Assembly: GCA_963826695.1 (NCBI GenBank)
Contig: CAWGXZ010000001.1
Location: forward strand, 62,001 to 126,000
Source: CAWGXZ01 sp963826695
Lineage (GTDB): Bacteria > Pseudomonadota > Gammaproteobacteria > Burkholderiales > Burkholderiaceae_C
Direction: 5' to 3'
Length of the DNA stretch: 64,000 bases
Of the stretch, positions 8,081 to 16,825 are shown piece by piece; the first letter of the stretch is position 1; each line of letters starts with the position of its first letter. The notes under the pieces were generated by a model that was not told the DNA's origin, did no database searches, and saw nothing but the letters and a program-made list of their open reading frames with translations. A program made the position numbers and the translations under genes.

Positions 8081-10072
8081 TCAGGGCGCCACGCCACGCA
8101 GCCGGGCCACCGCCTCCTGCTCGCTTTCGTAGATGTGCGGCGCCAGTTTGCGCCGGCCGAGCGCCTCGCCGAGCTTGGCGCGCATGAACGAGCTGGTCGT
8201 GAAGCGGGTGATGCGCAGGTAGTAGCGATCGACGACCTCGCTGACCATTTCGGTGTAGGCATCCTCGACCTCCCGGTCGAGAACGAAGCCCTCGTAGTTG
8301 GCGATGGCGTCGACCTTGCGGCCGAGCGGCTCGCAGATTTCCTGCACCTTGCGCCGGATCGCCTCGACCGTTGCGGCGTCCTTGACTTCGAGCTTTTCGA
8401 AGTTGACGAACAGGATGCCCTGCCGGGCATCGAAATTGAAGCGGGCATCGAACGGCATGCGCAGCATCTCGGCACGCAGCCCCATCGGCTCGTCGCCGAA
8501 GATGCGCGCGTCCATCGGCTTCGGCTCGCCCACGATCGGCTCGAATTCCATGTGCGCGAGGATGTCGCGCGCGAGGTCGATACCCGGGGCCACTTCGATC
8601 AGTTCGAGCCCGGCTGCCGTCAGCTGAAAGACGCAGCGCTCGGTGACGTAAAGCACCTGCTGGCCGGTCGCGAAGGCATGCTGGCCGCCGAAGGTCCGGT
8701 GCTCGACTTCGTAAACGAACTTTCTCACCCGCCCTTCGCGGTCGATGCGCAGCCGCCCGGCAGCCACCCCCAACTGCAGGCCGCCAGCGGTGAAGGTGCC
8801 GACGAAGACCACTTTCTTGGCGTTCTGGCTGATGTTGATGAAACCACCGGCACCCGCCAGGCGCGGGCCGAAGCGCGACACATTGAGGTTGCCCTGGCGA
8901 TCGGCCTGTGCAAGGCCGAGGAAGGCGACGTCGAGCCCGCCGCCGTCGTAGAAATCGAACTGGTAGGGTTGATCGACGATGGCGGCCGCATTGCTCGCGG
9001 CGCCGAAATCGAGCCCGCCGGCCGGGATGCCGCCGATCACCCCCGGCTCGGCAGTCAGCGTCAGCAGATCGAGGATCTTCTCCTCGTTGGCGACGATCGC
9101 AACGCCTTCGGGCATGCCGATGCCGAGGTTGACGATGCTGTTCGGCCGCAGCTCCATCGCCGCCCGTCGCGCAATGATCTTGCGCTCGCTCATGGTCATC
9201 GGCGCGATCGAGCCGACCGGCACGCGCATTTCCGACGCGTAGGCCGCGCTGTACGGCGTGGCGAAGGTCTGCTGGTGGTTCTCGGGCTTGGCGACGACGA
9301 CGCAGTCGACGAAGATGCCCGGAATCTTCACCAGCTTGGGATTGAGCGAGCCGCGCTCGGCGATCCGCTCGACCTGCGCGATCACCAGCCCGCCCGAGTT
9401 GTGCGCTGCCATCGCGATGGCGAGCATTTCGAGCGTCAGTGCCTCGCGCTCCATGGTGATGTTGCCGTCCGGGTCGGCGGTGGTGCCGCGAACGATGCCG
9501 ATGTCGATCGGGAACGCCTTGTAGAACAGGAACTCCTCGCCGCCGACCGTCATCAGCTCGACCAGGTCTTCGGTGGTTCGCTCGTTGAGCTTGCCGCCAC
9601 CATGGCGCGGGTCGACGAAGGTGCCGAGCCCGACGCGCGACAACTGCCCCGGCCGGCGCGCGGCAATGTCGCGAAAGAGGTGCGTGATCACGCCCTGCGG
9701 CAGGTTGTAGGCCTCGATCTGGTTGCCGACCGCCAGCTGCTGCAGCTTCGGCAACAGCCCCCAGTGGCCGCCGACAACGCGCTTGAGCAGGCCCGGCAGC
9801 GCCAGGTGGTTGAGCCCACGCGACTTGCCATCGCCCTGGCCGCCAGCGTAGACCAGCGTCAGATTGCGTGGCTTGCCGAGGTTGGGAGGCTCATTTTCGC
9901 TCGACAGATAAAGCGCCTCGATGGCGATCGCGATCTCCTCCGCAAAGCCGATGCCGACGAAACCACCGGTTGCCACGGTATCGCCGTCGCGGATCAGCCG
10001 CACCGCTTCGTCGGCGCTGACGACCTTGCCGCCCTCGCGCGAGGGCTCCGACACGAAGTTCGACTTGCTCAT
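8081..10072 (-). CDS. Acyl-CoA:carboxylate CoA-transferase (propionate CoA-transferase family, both halves fused)
   Basis: A 663-residue fused alpha+beta class I CoA-transferase like YdiF/Pct. The alpha half has VATGGFVGIGFAEEIAIAIE and the GGQGDGKSRGLNHL region. The beta half begins at ELRPNSIVNLGIGMPEGVA. The catalytic-Glu motif is LTAEPGVIGGIPAGG, in which the Glu forms the thioester intermediate. About 130 residues beyond the core fold form a C-terminal extension (ARFNFDARQGILFVNFEKLE). The start is well supported by an AAAGGAGG Shine-Dalgarno sequence 6 nt upstream. It probably moves CoA between short-chain acids; the exact donor and acceptor cannot be read from sequence. It lies 48 nt after the AI-2E-type permease gene. 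Confidence 0.88.
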   Translation of the reverse strand: MSKSNFVSEPSREGGKVVSADEAVRLIRDGDTVATGGFVGIGFAEEIAIAIEALYLSSENEPPNLGKPRNLTLVYAGGQGDGKSRGLNHLALPGLLKRVVGGHWGLLPKLQQLAVGNQIEAYNLPQGVITHLFRDIAARRPGQLSRVGLGTFVDPRHGGGKLNERTTEDLVELMTVGGEEFLFYKAFPIDIGIVRGTTADPDGNITMEREALTLEMLAIAMAAHNSGGLVIAQVERIAERGSLNPKLVKIPGIFVDCVVVAKPENHQQTFATPYSAAYASEMRVPVGSIAPMTMSERKIIARRAAMELRPNSIVNLGIGMPEGVAIVANEEKILDLLTLTAEPGVIGGIPAGGLDFGAASNAAAIVDQPYQFDFYDGGGLDVAFLGLAQADRQGNLNVSRFGPRLAGAGGFINISQNAKKVVFVGTFTAGGLQLGVAAGRLRIDREGRVRKFVYEVEHRTFGGQHAFATGQQVLYVTERCVFQLTAAGLELIEVAPGIDLARDILAHMEFEPIVGEPKPMDARIFGDEPMGLRAEMLRMPFDARFNFDARQGILFVNFEKLEVKDAATVEAIRRKVQEICEPLGRKVDAIANYEGFVLDREVEDAYTEMVSEVVDRYYLRITRFTTSSFMRAKLGEALGRRKLAPHIYESEQEAVARLRGVAP

Positions 10073-10120
10073 CGACGGCCTCCTTTCAGTGCCCGCGGCG
10101 GCGGTTCCCGCGCCGACATT

Positions 10121-11320
10121 TCAGGTGCCGAGCAGCTCGCCGATCGGCTTCAGGCTGTCGATGCGGTCGCACACCGCCTTGACCGCCATCAGGATCGGAA
10201 TGCCGAGCAGCAGGCCCCAGATGCCCCACAGCCAGCCCCACGCCAGCACGCCGACGAAGACCACGATCGGGCTCATGCGGCTGGTGCGGCTGGTCAGCCA
10301 CGGCGTCAGCAGGTATCCCGAGACGGCGTGGATGCTGAAGGAGGCGCCGCTGACTGCCAGCGCGCCTTCGATCGTGCCGAACTGCAGGAATGCGACCAGC
10401 GCCGCCGCGGCAGCGGTGGCGATCGATCCAACGTACGGGATCAGGTTCAGCAATGCCCCCGCAACGCCCCAGACCACCGGGTGCTCGAGACCCATCAGCA
10501 TGAAGACCACCCCGGTTGCGATGCCGACGAGCACGCTGGTGAACACCTGCACCAGAAGGTAGCGCTCCACCTGCTCGGCAATCTCGTCGAGCATTTCGAG
10601 GGTGATCTTCTTCTGGCTCAAACGCGGCCCGGCCAGCTTGACCATCTTGCGCCGGAAGGTGTCGCCCGAAGCGAGCAGGAAGAACGCAATGAAGAAGACG
10701 GCGAGCGCCTGGCCGAGGAACGAGATCAGCCCCATGCCACCTGTCCAGAGGTAGTCCTGGATGTTGAACTTGGGGCGCTCGATCTGCACCCGCATGACGC
10801 CGCGCGGCGCCCGTATTTCGGTTCCCTCGTGTGCCGCCTGTTCCAGCTCGGCGGCCGCCTTCTGCACCGTCTCGATCGCACTGTTTCGCTGGCCACGCTC
10901 CGGACGCAAGGCATTGCGCAGCTTCTGAGCCGCCTCGGGCAAGGTGGCGATCAGGGTCGACGCGTCGTCGCTGAGCGAATAGAACGTGCCGCCGAGACCG
11001 CCGACCAAACCGCTGACCAGCAATGCAGAAGCCAGCACGCGCGGGATGCGCCAGCGCACCAGCCGGCCGACCAAGGGCGACAGGGCATAGCTGAACATCA
11101 CGCCGAGCATCACCGGAATGAAGACGGCGCTCGCCCAGCGCAGCGTGAACACCGTGCCGATGACCGCGATCACTGCCAGCGAGGCGCTGCGCACGTCGAC
11201 CGGCATGTGCAGAACGACGGTACCCGAGCGGTCGCGCGTGACGCCGAGTGTCGGCATCCCTTCGGGCTTCGGGACCTCGACCGGCGGAGCCGGTGCGACC
11301 GGCACGTCCGGCGTGGTCAC
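10121..11320 (-). CDS. AI-2E family (PerM-like) membrane transporter
   Basis: A 399-residue inner-membrane protein with about eight hydrophobic helices, among them SLAVIAVIGTVFTLRWASAV, MFSYALSPLVGRLVRW and LVAFLQFGTIEGAL. The family signature near the end, YLLTPWLTSRTSRMSPIVVF, is followed by GWLWGIWGLLLGIPILMAV. Members export autoinducer-2, indole or ions; the name does not fix the substrate. A charged stretch of about 70 residues in the middle is the typical large soluble loop. Its start overlaps the lemA-like stop by 4 nt (ATGA), pointing to translational coupling. Confidence 0.85.
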   Translation of the reverse strand: MTTPDVPVAPAPPVEVPKPEGMPTLGVTRDRSGTVVLHMPVDVRSASLAVIAVIGTVFTLRWASAVFIPVMLGVMFSYALSPLVGRLVRWRIPRVLASALLVSGLVGGLGGTFYSLSDDASTLIATLPEAAQKLRNALRPERGQRNSAIETVQKAAAELEQAAHEGTEIRAPRGVMRVQIERPKFNIQDYLWTGGMGLISFLGQALAVFFIAFFLLASGDTFRRKMVKLAGPRLSQKKITLEMLDEIAEQVERYLLVQVFTSVLVGIATGVVFMLMGLEHPVVWGVAGALLNLIPYVGSIATAAAAALVAFLQFGTIEGALAVSGASFSIHAVSGYLLTPWLTSRTSRMSPIVVFVGVLAWGWLWGIWGLLLGIPILMAVKAVCDRIDSLKPIGELLGT

Positions 11321-11880
11321 AGTTCGGCCCCTGCGCGAAAACCGAACATGCCGGTGATCAGCACCGTCGGAAACTGCATCAGCGCGCTGTTGTAGGCCAG
11401 CACCCGGCGATTGAATTCCTCGCGCGCAAAAGCCACTGCGGTATCGCAGCTCTCGAGCTCGGCACTCACCTGCACCACGGCCGCACCGAGACCCGCGCCG
11501 AGCGCGCTCAGGTGATGCGCATCGAAATGCAGTTCGGCAGCCAGAGCCGAGCGCGCCGTCGCAACCGCCTCGTCCGCACCCCGCAGGTCGTCGACCAGCG
11601 CCGCGACATGCGGCCTCGGCCGTGCCCGATCGAGCGCACGGCGCAGCCGATCGCAGGCGGCAGGCAAGTCACCCTCGGGACCCGGATCGTGCTCGAGGAA
11701 ACCTCGGCCCGCCTGCTCCCAGCGAAGCAGCAGGGCGTCGCGCTGCAGCAGTTGAGCGGCCAGTGCGCCGAAGGCACGGCCGACCTCGGCACGCAAGCGG
11801 ATCAGCCGGTTGTAGGCACCGATGGCCCAGCACAGCAGCACCGCGACCAACACGACAAGGCCGATCTCCTGGGCGCTCAT
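11317..11880 (-). CDS. LemA family protein
   Basis: A 187-residue protein with one N-terminal membrane helix (IGLVVLVAVLLCWAIGAYNR) followed by a helical domain with family signatures YNRLIRLRAEVGRAFGALAAQL and EEFNRRVLAYNSALMQFP at the end. LemA proteins are membrane-anchored four-helix proteins of unsettled role, often paired with TPM-domain genes. No such partner is present here. It lies 28 nt after proA and overlaps the AI-2E-type gene, so proA, lemA-like and perM-like probably form one transcript. Confidence 0.82.
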   Translation of the reverse strand: MSAQEIGLVVLVAVLLCWAIGAYNRLIRLRAEVGRAFGALAAQLLQRDALLLRWEQAGRGFLEHDPGPEGDLPAACDRLRRALDRARPRPHVAALVDDLRGADEAVATARSALAAELHFDAHHLSALGAGLGAAVVQVSAELESCDTAVAFAREEFNRRVLAYNSALMQFPTVLITGMFGFRAGAEL

Positions 11881-11908
11881 GAGATGCCTCGTCGAAGGTC
11901 GAGCGGAT

Positions 11909-13189
11909 TCAGCGGCGTACCTCGCCCTGGCCGAGCACGACCCACTTCAACGAGGTCAGGCCCTCGAGCCCGACCGGGCCGCGGGCATGGAACTTGTCGG
12001 TACTGATGCCGATTTCGGCGCCGAGGCCGTACTCGAAGCCGTCGGCGAAACGCGTCGACGCATTGACCATCACGCTCGACGAGTCGACCTCGCGCAGAAA
12101 ACGCATCGCGTTCGGGTGGTTTTCGGTCAGGATCGCGTCGGTGTGGTGCGAGCCGTAGCGGTTGATGTGGGCGATCGCCTCGTCCAGGCTTTCGACCAGC
12201 TTGACGCTGATCACCGGCGCCAGGTATTCCTCGCTCCAGTCCTGCTCGGTCGCTTCGACCAGCCGGGCGTCGGCCACACCCTGCAACCACTCGCGCGAAG
12301 CGCCGTCGACACGCATCTCGACGCCCTTGGCCGCGAAGACGCGGCCGATCTCGGGCAGGAAGCGCGGCGCGATCTCGCGGTGCACGAGCAGCGATTCGGC
12401 GGCATTGCAGGGGCTGTATTTCTGTGTCTTGGCGTTGTCGGTGACACGCAGCGCCAGCGACAGATCGGCACTGGCATCGACAAACACGTGGCAGTTGCCG
12501 TCGAGGTGCTTGATCACCGGCACCCGGGCTTCGCGGCTGATCCGCTCGATCAACCCCTTGCCGCCGCGCGGAATGATCACGTCGACCGCCTCGGGCGATG
12601 CGATCAGGAAGCCGACGGCGGCGCGGTCGGTGGTCTGCACCAGCTGCACCGCGTCGGCCGGCAGGCCGGCGTCGACGAGGGCCGCCTGCACCAGCCGCCA
12701 CAGCGCCAGGTTCGAGACGATCGCCTCCGAGCCGCCGCGCAGGATGCAGGCGTTGCCGCTCTTGATCGCCAGCGACGCCGCCTCGATCGTGACGTTCGGC
12801 CGGCTCTCGTAGATCATGCCGAAAACGCCGAGCGGCACCCGCATGCGGCCGACGCCGATGCCGCTCGGCCGGCGCTGCAGACCGATGATTTCGCCGACCG
12901 GGTCGGGCATGGCGGCGAGCTGCTCGCAGCCTTCGGCGACGGTCTCGATCGCGGCGGCGCCGAGCTTCAGCCGGTCGACCAGCGGCTCGGCCAGGCCGGC
13001 GGCGCGGGCCGCGTCGAGGTCCTTGGCATTGGCCGCCTGCAGCGCCTGCGATTCGCTGCGCAAGCGCTGCGCAAGCGCGAGCAAGGCGGCGTTGCGCGCT
13101 GCGGTCGAAGACGCCGCCATCGGCGCACTGGCGGCGCGCGCCGCTGCGCCCATGGCGGCGATGGTCGCCTGAAGGTCCGGAGCATTCAT
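11909..13189 (-). CDS. proA: Gamma-glutamyl phosphate reductase
   Basis: Reduces gamma-glutamyl phosphate to glutamate-5-semialdehyde with NADPH in proline synthesis. At 426 residues it is the usual length. Visible motifs include RRPSGIGVGRMRVPLGVFGM, the nucleotide-binding region IIPRGGKGLIERI, the segment HLDGNCHVFVD, and the catalytic-Cys motif KTQKYSPCNAAESLLVHR. The C-terminal part has SSSVMVNASTRFADGFEYGLGAEIG-type residues typical of ProA. It starts at ATG 13189, divergent from the ABC-transporter operon. The proB partner is not in the window. Confidence 0.96.
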   Translation of the reverse strand: MNAPDLQATIAAMGAAARAASAPMAASSTAARNAALLALAQRLRSESQALQAANAKDLDAARAAGLAEPLVDRLKLGAAAIETVAEGCEQLAAMPDPVGEIIGLQRRPSGIGVGRMRVPLGVFGMIYESRPNVTIEAASLAIKSGNACILRGGSEAIVSNLALWRLVQAALVDAGLPADAVQLVQTTDRAAVGFLIASPEAVDVIIPRGGKGLIERISREARVPVIKHLDGNCHVFVDASADLSLALRVTDNAKTQKYSPCNAAESLLVHREIAPRFLPEIGRVFAAKGVEMRVDGASREWLQGVADARLVEATEQDWSEEYLAPVISVKLVESLDEAIAHINRYGSHHTDAILTENHPNAMRFLREVDSSSVMVNASTRFADGFEYGLGAEIGISTDKFHARGPVGLEGLTSLKWVVLGQGEVRR

Positions 13190-13279
13190 GCGGTCATTGT
13201 CCCAAAAGCGGGACAGTGCCCGGCAACGTTGCCCCTAGACTCGACTGCCGATCGAATCACGCCCGGGAAGGCTCCGCCC

Positions 13280-14857
13280 TTGAACGACCTCGTCCACTTC
13301 GGCGCCGCGCTCGCGCTGGCTTCTGCCGCAGCCGCGCAGGCCGCCGGCAACCTGACCGTCTGCACCGAATCGTCGCCCGACGGCTTCGACATCGTCCAGT
13401 ACGAATCGGCGGTGACCAACGACGCTGCCGGGCTGACGATCTACGACCAGCTGCTGCGCTTCAAGCCTGGAACCACCGAGCTGGTGCCCGGGCTGGCGGA
13501 AAGCTGGAGCGTCAGCGCCGATGGCCGCATCTACACGCTGAAGCTGCGCCGCGGTGTCCGGTTCCACACCACACCCTGGTTCAGGCCGAGCCGCGACTTC
13601 AATGCCGACGACGTGCTGTGGTCGATCCAGCGCCTCAACGACAAGGCGCATCCCGCGCATGCGGTTGCCCGCGGCGGCTACATCTACTGGCAGGGCATGG
13701 GCATGCCGGCGCTGCTGCAGGCGGTCGAGAAAGTCGACGACCACACGGTCCGCATCACGCTGCAGCGGCCCGAGGCGGCCTTCCTTGCCAACCTGGCGAT
13801 GGCGGCGATCGGCTCGGTCTACCCGGCCGAATACGGCCGGCAGCTGCTCAAGGCCGGCCGGCTCGACCAGCTCAACAGCCAGCCGGTCGGCAGCGGCCCC
13901 TTCGTCTTCAAGAGCTACCAGAAGGACGCGGTGATCCGCTATACCGCCAACCCTGCCTACTGGGACGGGCAACCGCTGGTCGACAACCTGATCTTCGCCA
14001 TCACCAGCGATCCGAACGTCCGGGTGCAGCGGCTGAAGGCCGGCGAATGCCTGGTCGGCGTCAACATGAAGCCCGACCATGCCAGCGCCTTCGATGCCGG
14101 CAGCGCCGTCAGGATGGTCCGCAGCACGCCGCTGATCACCTCGTACATCGCGCTCAACACGCGCCACCCGCCGCTCGACGACCGGCGCTTTCGCGAAGCG
14201 CTGGCGCTGGCCTTCGATCGCCGCAGCTACATCGCCTCGGTCTACGCCGGCCATGCGACCCCGGCCGGCAGCTTCCTGCCGCCGGGAATCTGGAGCCACG
14301 ATGCCACGCTGACGCGACGCTTCGATCCCGACCGTGCGCGCGAACTCGTCAAGGCCAGCGGCTACGACGGCCGCGAGCTGACGCTCTACACGCGCATCGG
14401 CGGCAGCATCGACGGCCGGCGTGCGGCCGAGCTGATGCAAAGCGACTGGGCGCGCATCGGCGTCAGGATCAAGGTGCAGATGATCGAATGGGGCGAAATG
14501 CTCAAGCGCACGGCCGCCGGCGAGCACGACGTCACGTTTCTCAGCTGGGCCGGCGACAACGGCGATCCCGACAACTTCATGACGCCGAACCTCAGCTGCG
14601 GCGCGGTTGCCGCCGGCGGCAACAAGAGCCAGTGGTGCAACCCCGCCTTCGACAAGCTGATCGACGAAGCCCGGCGCACCACCGACCCCGCACGCCGCAC
14701 CACGCTGTACAAGCAGGCGCAGCGGCTGGTCCACGACGAGGTCGGCGTCATCACCACCGTTTATCCGGTGATGATGACCGCGCTCAGCCAGCGCGTGCAG
14801 GGCTTCGTGCCGAGCCCGTTCGCGGGGAACGATTTCCGTCGTTCTACTTTGAAGTGA
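13280..14857 (+). CDS. ABC transporter periplasmic peptide/nickel-type substrate-binding protein
   Basis: A 525-residue SBP_bac_5 family solute receptor (DppA/OppA/NikA type). A signal peptide (LVHFGAALALASAAAAQAAG) is followed by LTVCTESSPDGFDI, the family segment ETTELVPGLAESW-like TTELVPGLAESWSVS, LKLRRGVRFH, and the C-terminal GDNGDPDNFMTPNLSC and NPAFDKLIDEARRT. The start is TTG 13280, with GGGAAGG about 8 nt before it; it is the only start that gives an intact signal peptide, so the start is moderately certain. Permease and ATPase genes follow. Its last 133 bp before the C-terminus are copied at 15203-15335. Confidence 0.9.
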   Translation: MNDLVHFGAALALASAAAAQAAGNLTVCTESSPDGFDIVQYESAVTNDAAGLTIYDQLLRFKPGTTELVPGLAESWSVSADGRIYTLKLRRGVRFHTTPWFRPSRDFNADDVLWSIQRLNDKAHPAHAVARGGYIYWQGMGMPALLQAVEKVDDHTVRITLQRPEAAFLANLAMAAIGSVYPAEYGRQLLKAGRLDQLNSQPVGSGPFVFKSYQKDAVIRYTANPAYWDGQPLVDNLIFAITSDPNVRVQRLKAGECLVGVNMKPDHASAFDAGSAVRMVRSTPLITSYIALNTRHPPLDDRRFREALALAFDRRSYIASVYAGHATPAGSFLPPGIWSHDATLTRRFDPDRARELVKASGYDGRELTLYTRIGGSIDGRRAAELMQSDWARIGVRIKVQMIEWGEMLKRTAAGEHDVTFLSWAGDNGDPDNFMTPNLSCGAVAAGGNKSQWCNPAFDKLIDEARRTTDPARRTTLYKQAQRLVHDEVGVITTVYPVMMTALSQRVQGFVPSPFAGNDFRRSTLK

Positions 14858-14878
14858 ACGCGTTCGTTCGTGTTTTTG

Positions 14879-15200
14879 GAGCGGGCCGCGGCCAGCGGGT
14901 AGGCAGCTCCGTTCATGTCCCCCGAACTTGCCCGGCGGGCAAGTTCTCCTCCTTTACTTCACTGCGCCACCCACCCACTGCCCGCGGCCGGGCACCGCTC
15001 GTGGTTTGGGGCGAAGTACATGGGCGCGGCTGGATCGGGCCGAGTGGGTGTTGTGCAGAGCGAGGTAAAGGAGGAGAGGCGGGCGGAGCCCGGCTCGGGG
15101 GACACGAGCGTCGCACAGCACCCGCTCGGCACGATCCCGCACTGCGCTCTGCACGTGCTTGCGGCTCACGGCGCACGGCGCACGCGAAGCGTGGCAAACC
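14879..15200. repeat. Imperfect inverted-repeat element, copy A
   Basis: A non-coding element with long imperfect inverted symmetry. GTCCCCCGA at 14917-14925 faces TCGGGGGAC at 15095-15103, and TCTCCTCCTTTAC at 14945-14957 faces GTAAAGGAGGAGA at 15065-15077; weaker pairing extends outward and inward. It lies directly downstream of the receptor gene, where a folded RNA could stabilise or attenuate the transcript toward the permease genes. It carries no transposase and I know no named family for it. Confidence 0.6.
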
Positions 15201-15382
15201 CACTGACCGACGAAGCCCGGCGCACCGCCGACCCCGCACGCCGCACCACGCTGTACAGGCAGGCGCAGCGGCTGGTCCACGACGAGGTGGGCGTCATCAC
15301 CACCGTTTATCCGGTGATGATGACCGTGCTCAGCCATTTCCGGCGGGTCGGCTTGAAGTGGACTTAATCGTTCCCATTGTCC

Positions 15383-15706
15383 GAGCGGGCCGCGGCCAGC
15401 GGGTAGGCAGCTCCGTTCATGTCCCCCGAACTTGCCCGGCGGGCAAGTTCTCCTCCTTTACTTCACTGCGCCACCCACCCACTGCCCGCGGCCAGGCACC
15501 GCTCGTTGCCTGCGTCCGCCTGCCTGTGCGAGTCCGGATCGGGTCGAGTGGGTGTTGTGCAGAGCGAGGTAAAGGAGGAGAGGCGGGCGGAGCCCGGCTC
15601 GGGGGACACGAGCGTCGCACAGCACCCGCTCGGCACGATCCCGCGCTGCGCTCTGCACGTGCTCGCGGCTCACGGCTCGTGCGAAGCGTCGGAAGCCCAC
15701 TGACGT
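15383..15706. repeat. Imperfect inverted-repeat element, copy B
   Basis: Second copy of the 14879-15200 element at an offset of 504 bp. It keeps the same facing arms and differs mainly in the central stretch between about 15507 and 15535. It ends about 90 bp before the permease start codon. Confidence 0.6.
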
Positions 15707-15796
15707 GAGCGCCCGCGCCGAAGCGCCATGCGATCGAGCGTGCGGCACGACCGGGACGGGTTGTCGGCTTCGTCCGGCTCGCGATCCCCGCATCTG

Positions 15797-16825
15797 ATGC
15801 TTTCCCGCCTGCTGCGCCGCCTCGCGCTTGCCGTTCCGACCTTCATCGGCATCACGCTGCTGGCCTTTGCGCTGATCCGGCTGGTGCCGGGCGATCCGGT
15901 GCAGCTGATGGCCGGCGAGCGACGGCTCGATCCGGCAGCGCATGCCGAAATGCGGCATCAGCTCGGGCTCGACCGGCCGCTGGCCGAGCAGTACGCCAGC
16001 TACCTGAAGAACGCGGTGCAGCTCGACCTCGGGCGCTCGCTGGTCAGCAGCGAGCCGGTGTGGGACGAGTTCGCGGCGCGCTTTCCGGCGACGCTCGAGC
16101 TTGCGACCTGTGCGCTGCTGGTTGCGGGCACGCTCGGCGTGCTTGCCGGCATTGCGGCGGCAGTGCGCCGTGGCAGTTGGCTCGACCGCGGCGTGATGGC
16201 GGCGTCGATCACCGGCTTCTCGATGCCGATCTTCTGGTGGGGGCTGCTGCTGATCATGTTCTTCTCGGTTCGTATGCGCGAGCTGGCACCGGCGCTGGCG
16301 CTGCCGGTGTCGGGGCGCATCGGCCTCGAATACGACATTGCACCGCGCACCGGCTGGCTGCTGGTCGATAGCTGGCTCTCGGGCGAGCCCGGCGCGTGGC
16401 GCTCGGCGCTGGCGCATCTGGTGCTGCCGACGGCGGTGCTTGCCACGGTGCCGCTGGCGGTGATCGCCCGGATGACGCGCTCGGCCCTGCTCGAGGTGCT
16501 GGGCCAGGACTTCGTCCGTGCCGCGCGCGCCCGCGGCCTGTCGCCGGCGCGGGTGATCGTCGTCCATGCGCTGCGCAATGCGCTGCTGCCGGTGACCACC
16601 GTGCTCGGGCTGCAGGTCGGCGCGCTGCTCGGCGGTGCGGTGCTGACCGAGACGATCTTTTCCTGGCCGGGCATCGGCAAATGGCTGATCGACGCCATCG
16701 GACGGCGCGACTATCCGGTCGTGCAGGGCGGCATCCTGATCAGCGCGACGCTGGTGATCGCGGTCAATCTGGCGGTCGACCTGCTGTACCTGGCGATCGA
16801 CCCGCGAATGCGCCGTGGCGGCTGA
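15797..16825 (+). CDS. ABC transporter permease, DppB type
   Basis: A 342-residue inner-membrane permease with six helices. The N-terminal LAVPTFIGITLLAFALIRLVPGDP is diagnostic of DppB/OppB proteins, and the BPD_transp_1 EAA loop reads RAARARGLSPARVIVVHALRNALLPV. GLQVGALLGGAVLTETIFSWPGIG follows. ATG 15797 is chosen over an in-frame ATG at 15728 because family homology starts there. It pairs with the DppC-type permease whose gene overlaps its end by 11 nt. Confidence 0.9.
   Translation: MLSRLLRRLALAVPTFIGITLLAFALIRLVPGDPVQLMAGERRLDPAAHAEMRHQLGLDRPLAEQYASYLKNAVQLDLGRSLVSSEPVWDEFAARFPATLELATCALLVAGTLGVLAGIAAAVRRGSWLDRGVMAASITGFSMPIFWWGLLLIMFFSVRMRELAPALALPVSGRIGLEYDIAPRTGWLLVDSWLSGEPGAWRSALAHLVLPTAVLATVPLAVIARMTRSALLEVLGQDFVRAARARGLSPARVIVVHALRNALLPVTTVLGLQVGALLGGAVLTETIFSWPGIGKWLIDAIGRRDYPVVQGGILISATLVIAVNLAVDLLYLAIDPRMRRGG

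Larger units (their letters stand above)
14657..15706. repeat. Tandem duplication of receptor-gene 3' end plus downstream inverted-repeat element
   Basis: Copy A is 14657-15202 and copy B is 15203-15706. The first 133 bp of each (14657-14789 and 15203-15335) match with about six differences and are the coding 3' region of the receptor gene. Copy B then lacks about 42 bp, an in-frame loss of 14 codons, before its own stop at 15367. From 14879 and 15383 onward the copies match again for some 320 bp at constant offset, apart from a variable core of about 40 bp. Both end in CACTGAC. The junction shows a short homology (CTGA). Copy B has no start codon and cannot make a functional protein on its own. 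Confidence 0.85.

Noticed and set aside
8135..11395. A 1086-codon open frame on the plus strand
   Set aside because: It is antisense to the CoA-transferase and AI-2E-family genes, has no recognisable domain and a His/Arg/Asp-rich composition typical of GC-rich shadow frames.
14915..15367. A separate 150-codon gene
   Set aside because: It is the duplicated receptor-gene end fused by chance to the upstream non-coding element; it has no ribosome-binding site or start in the coding part.
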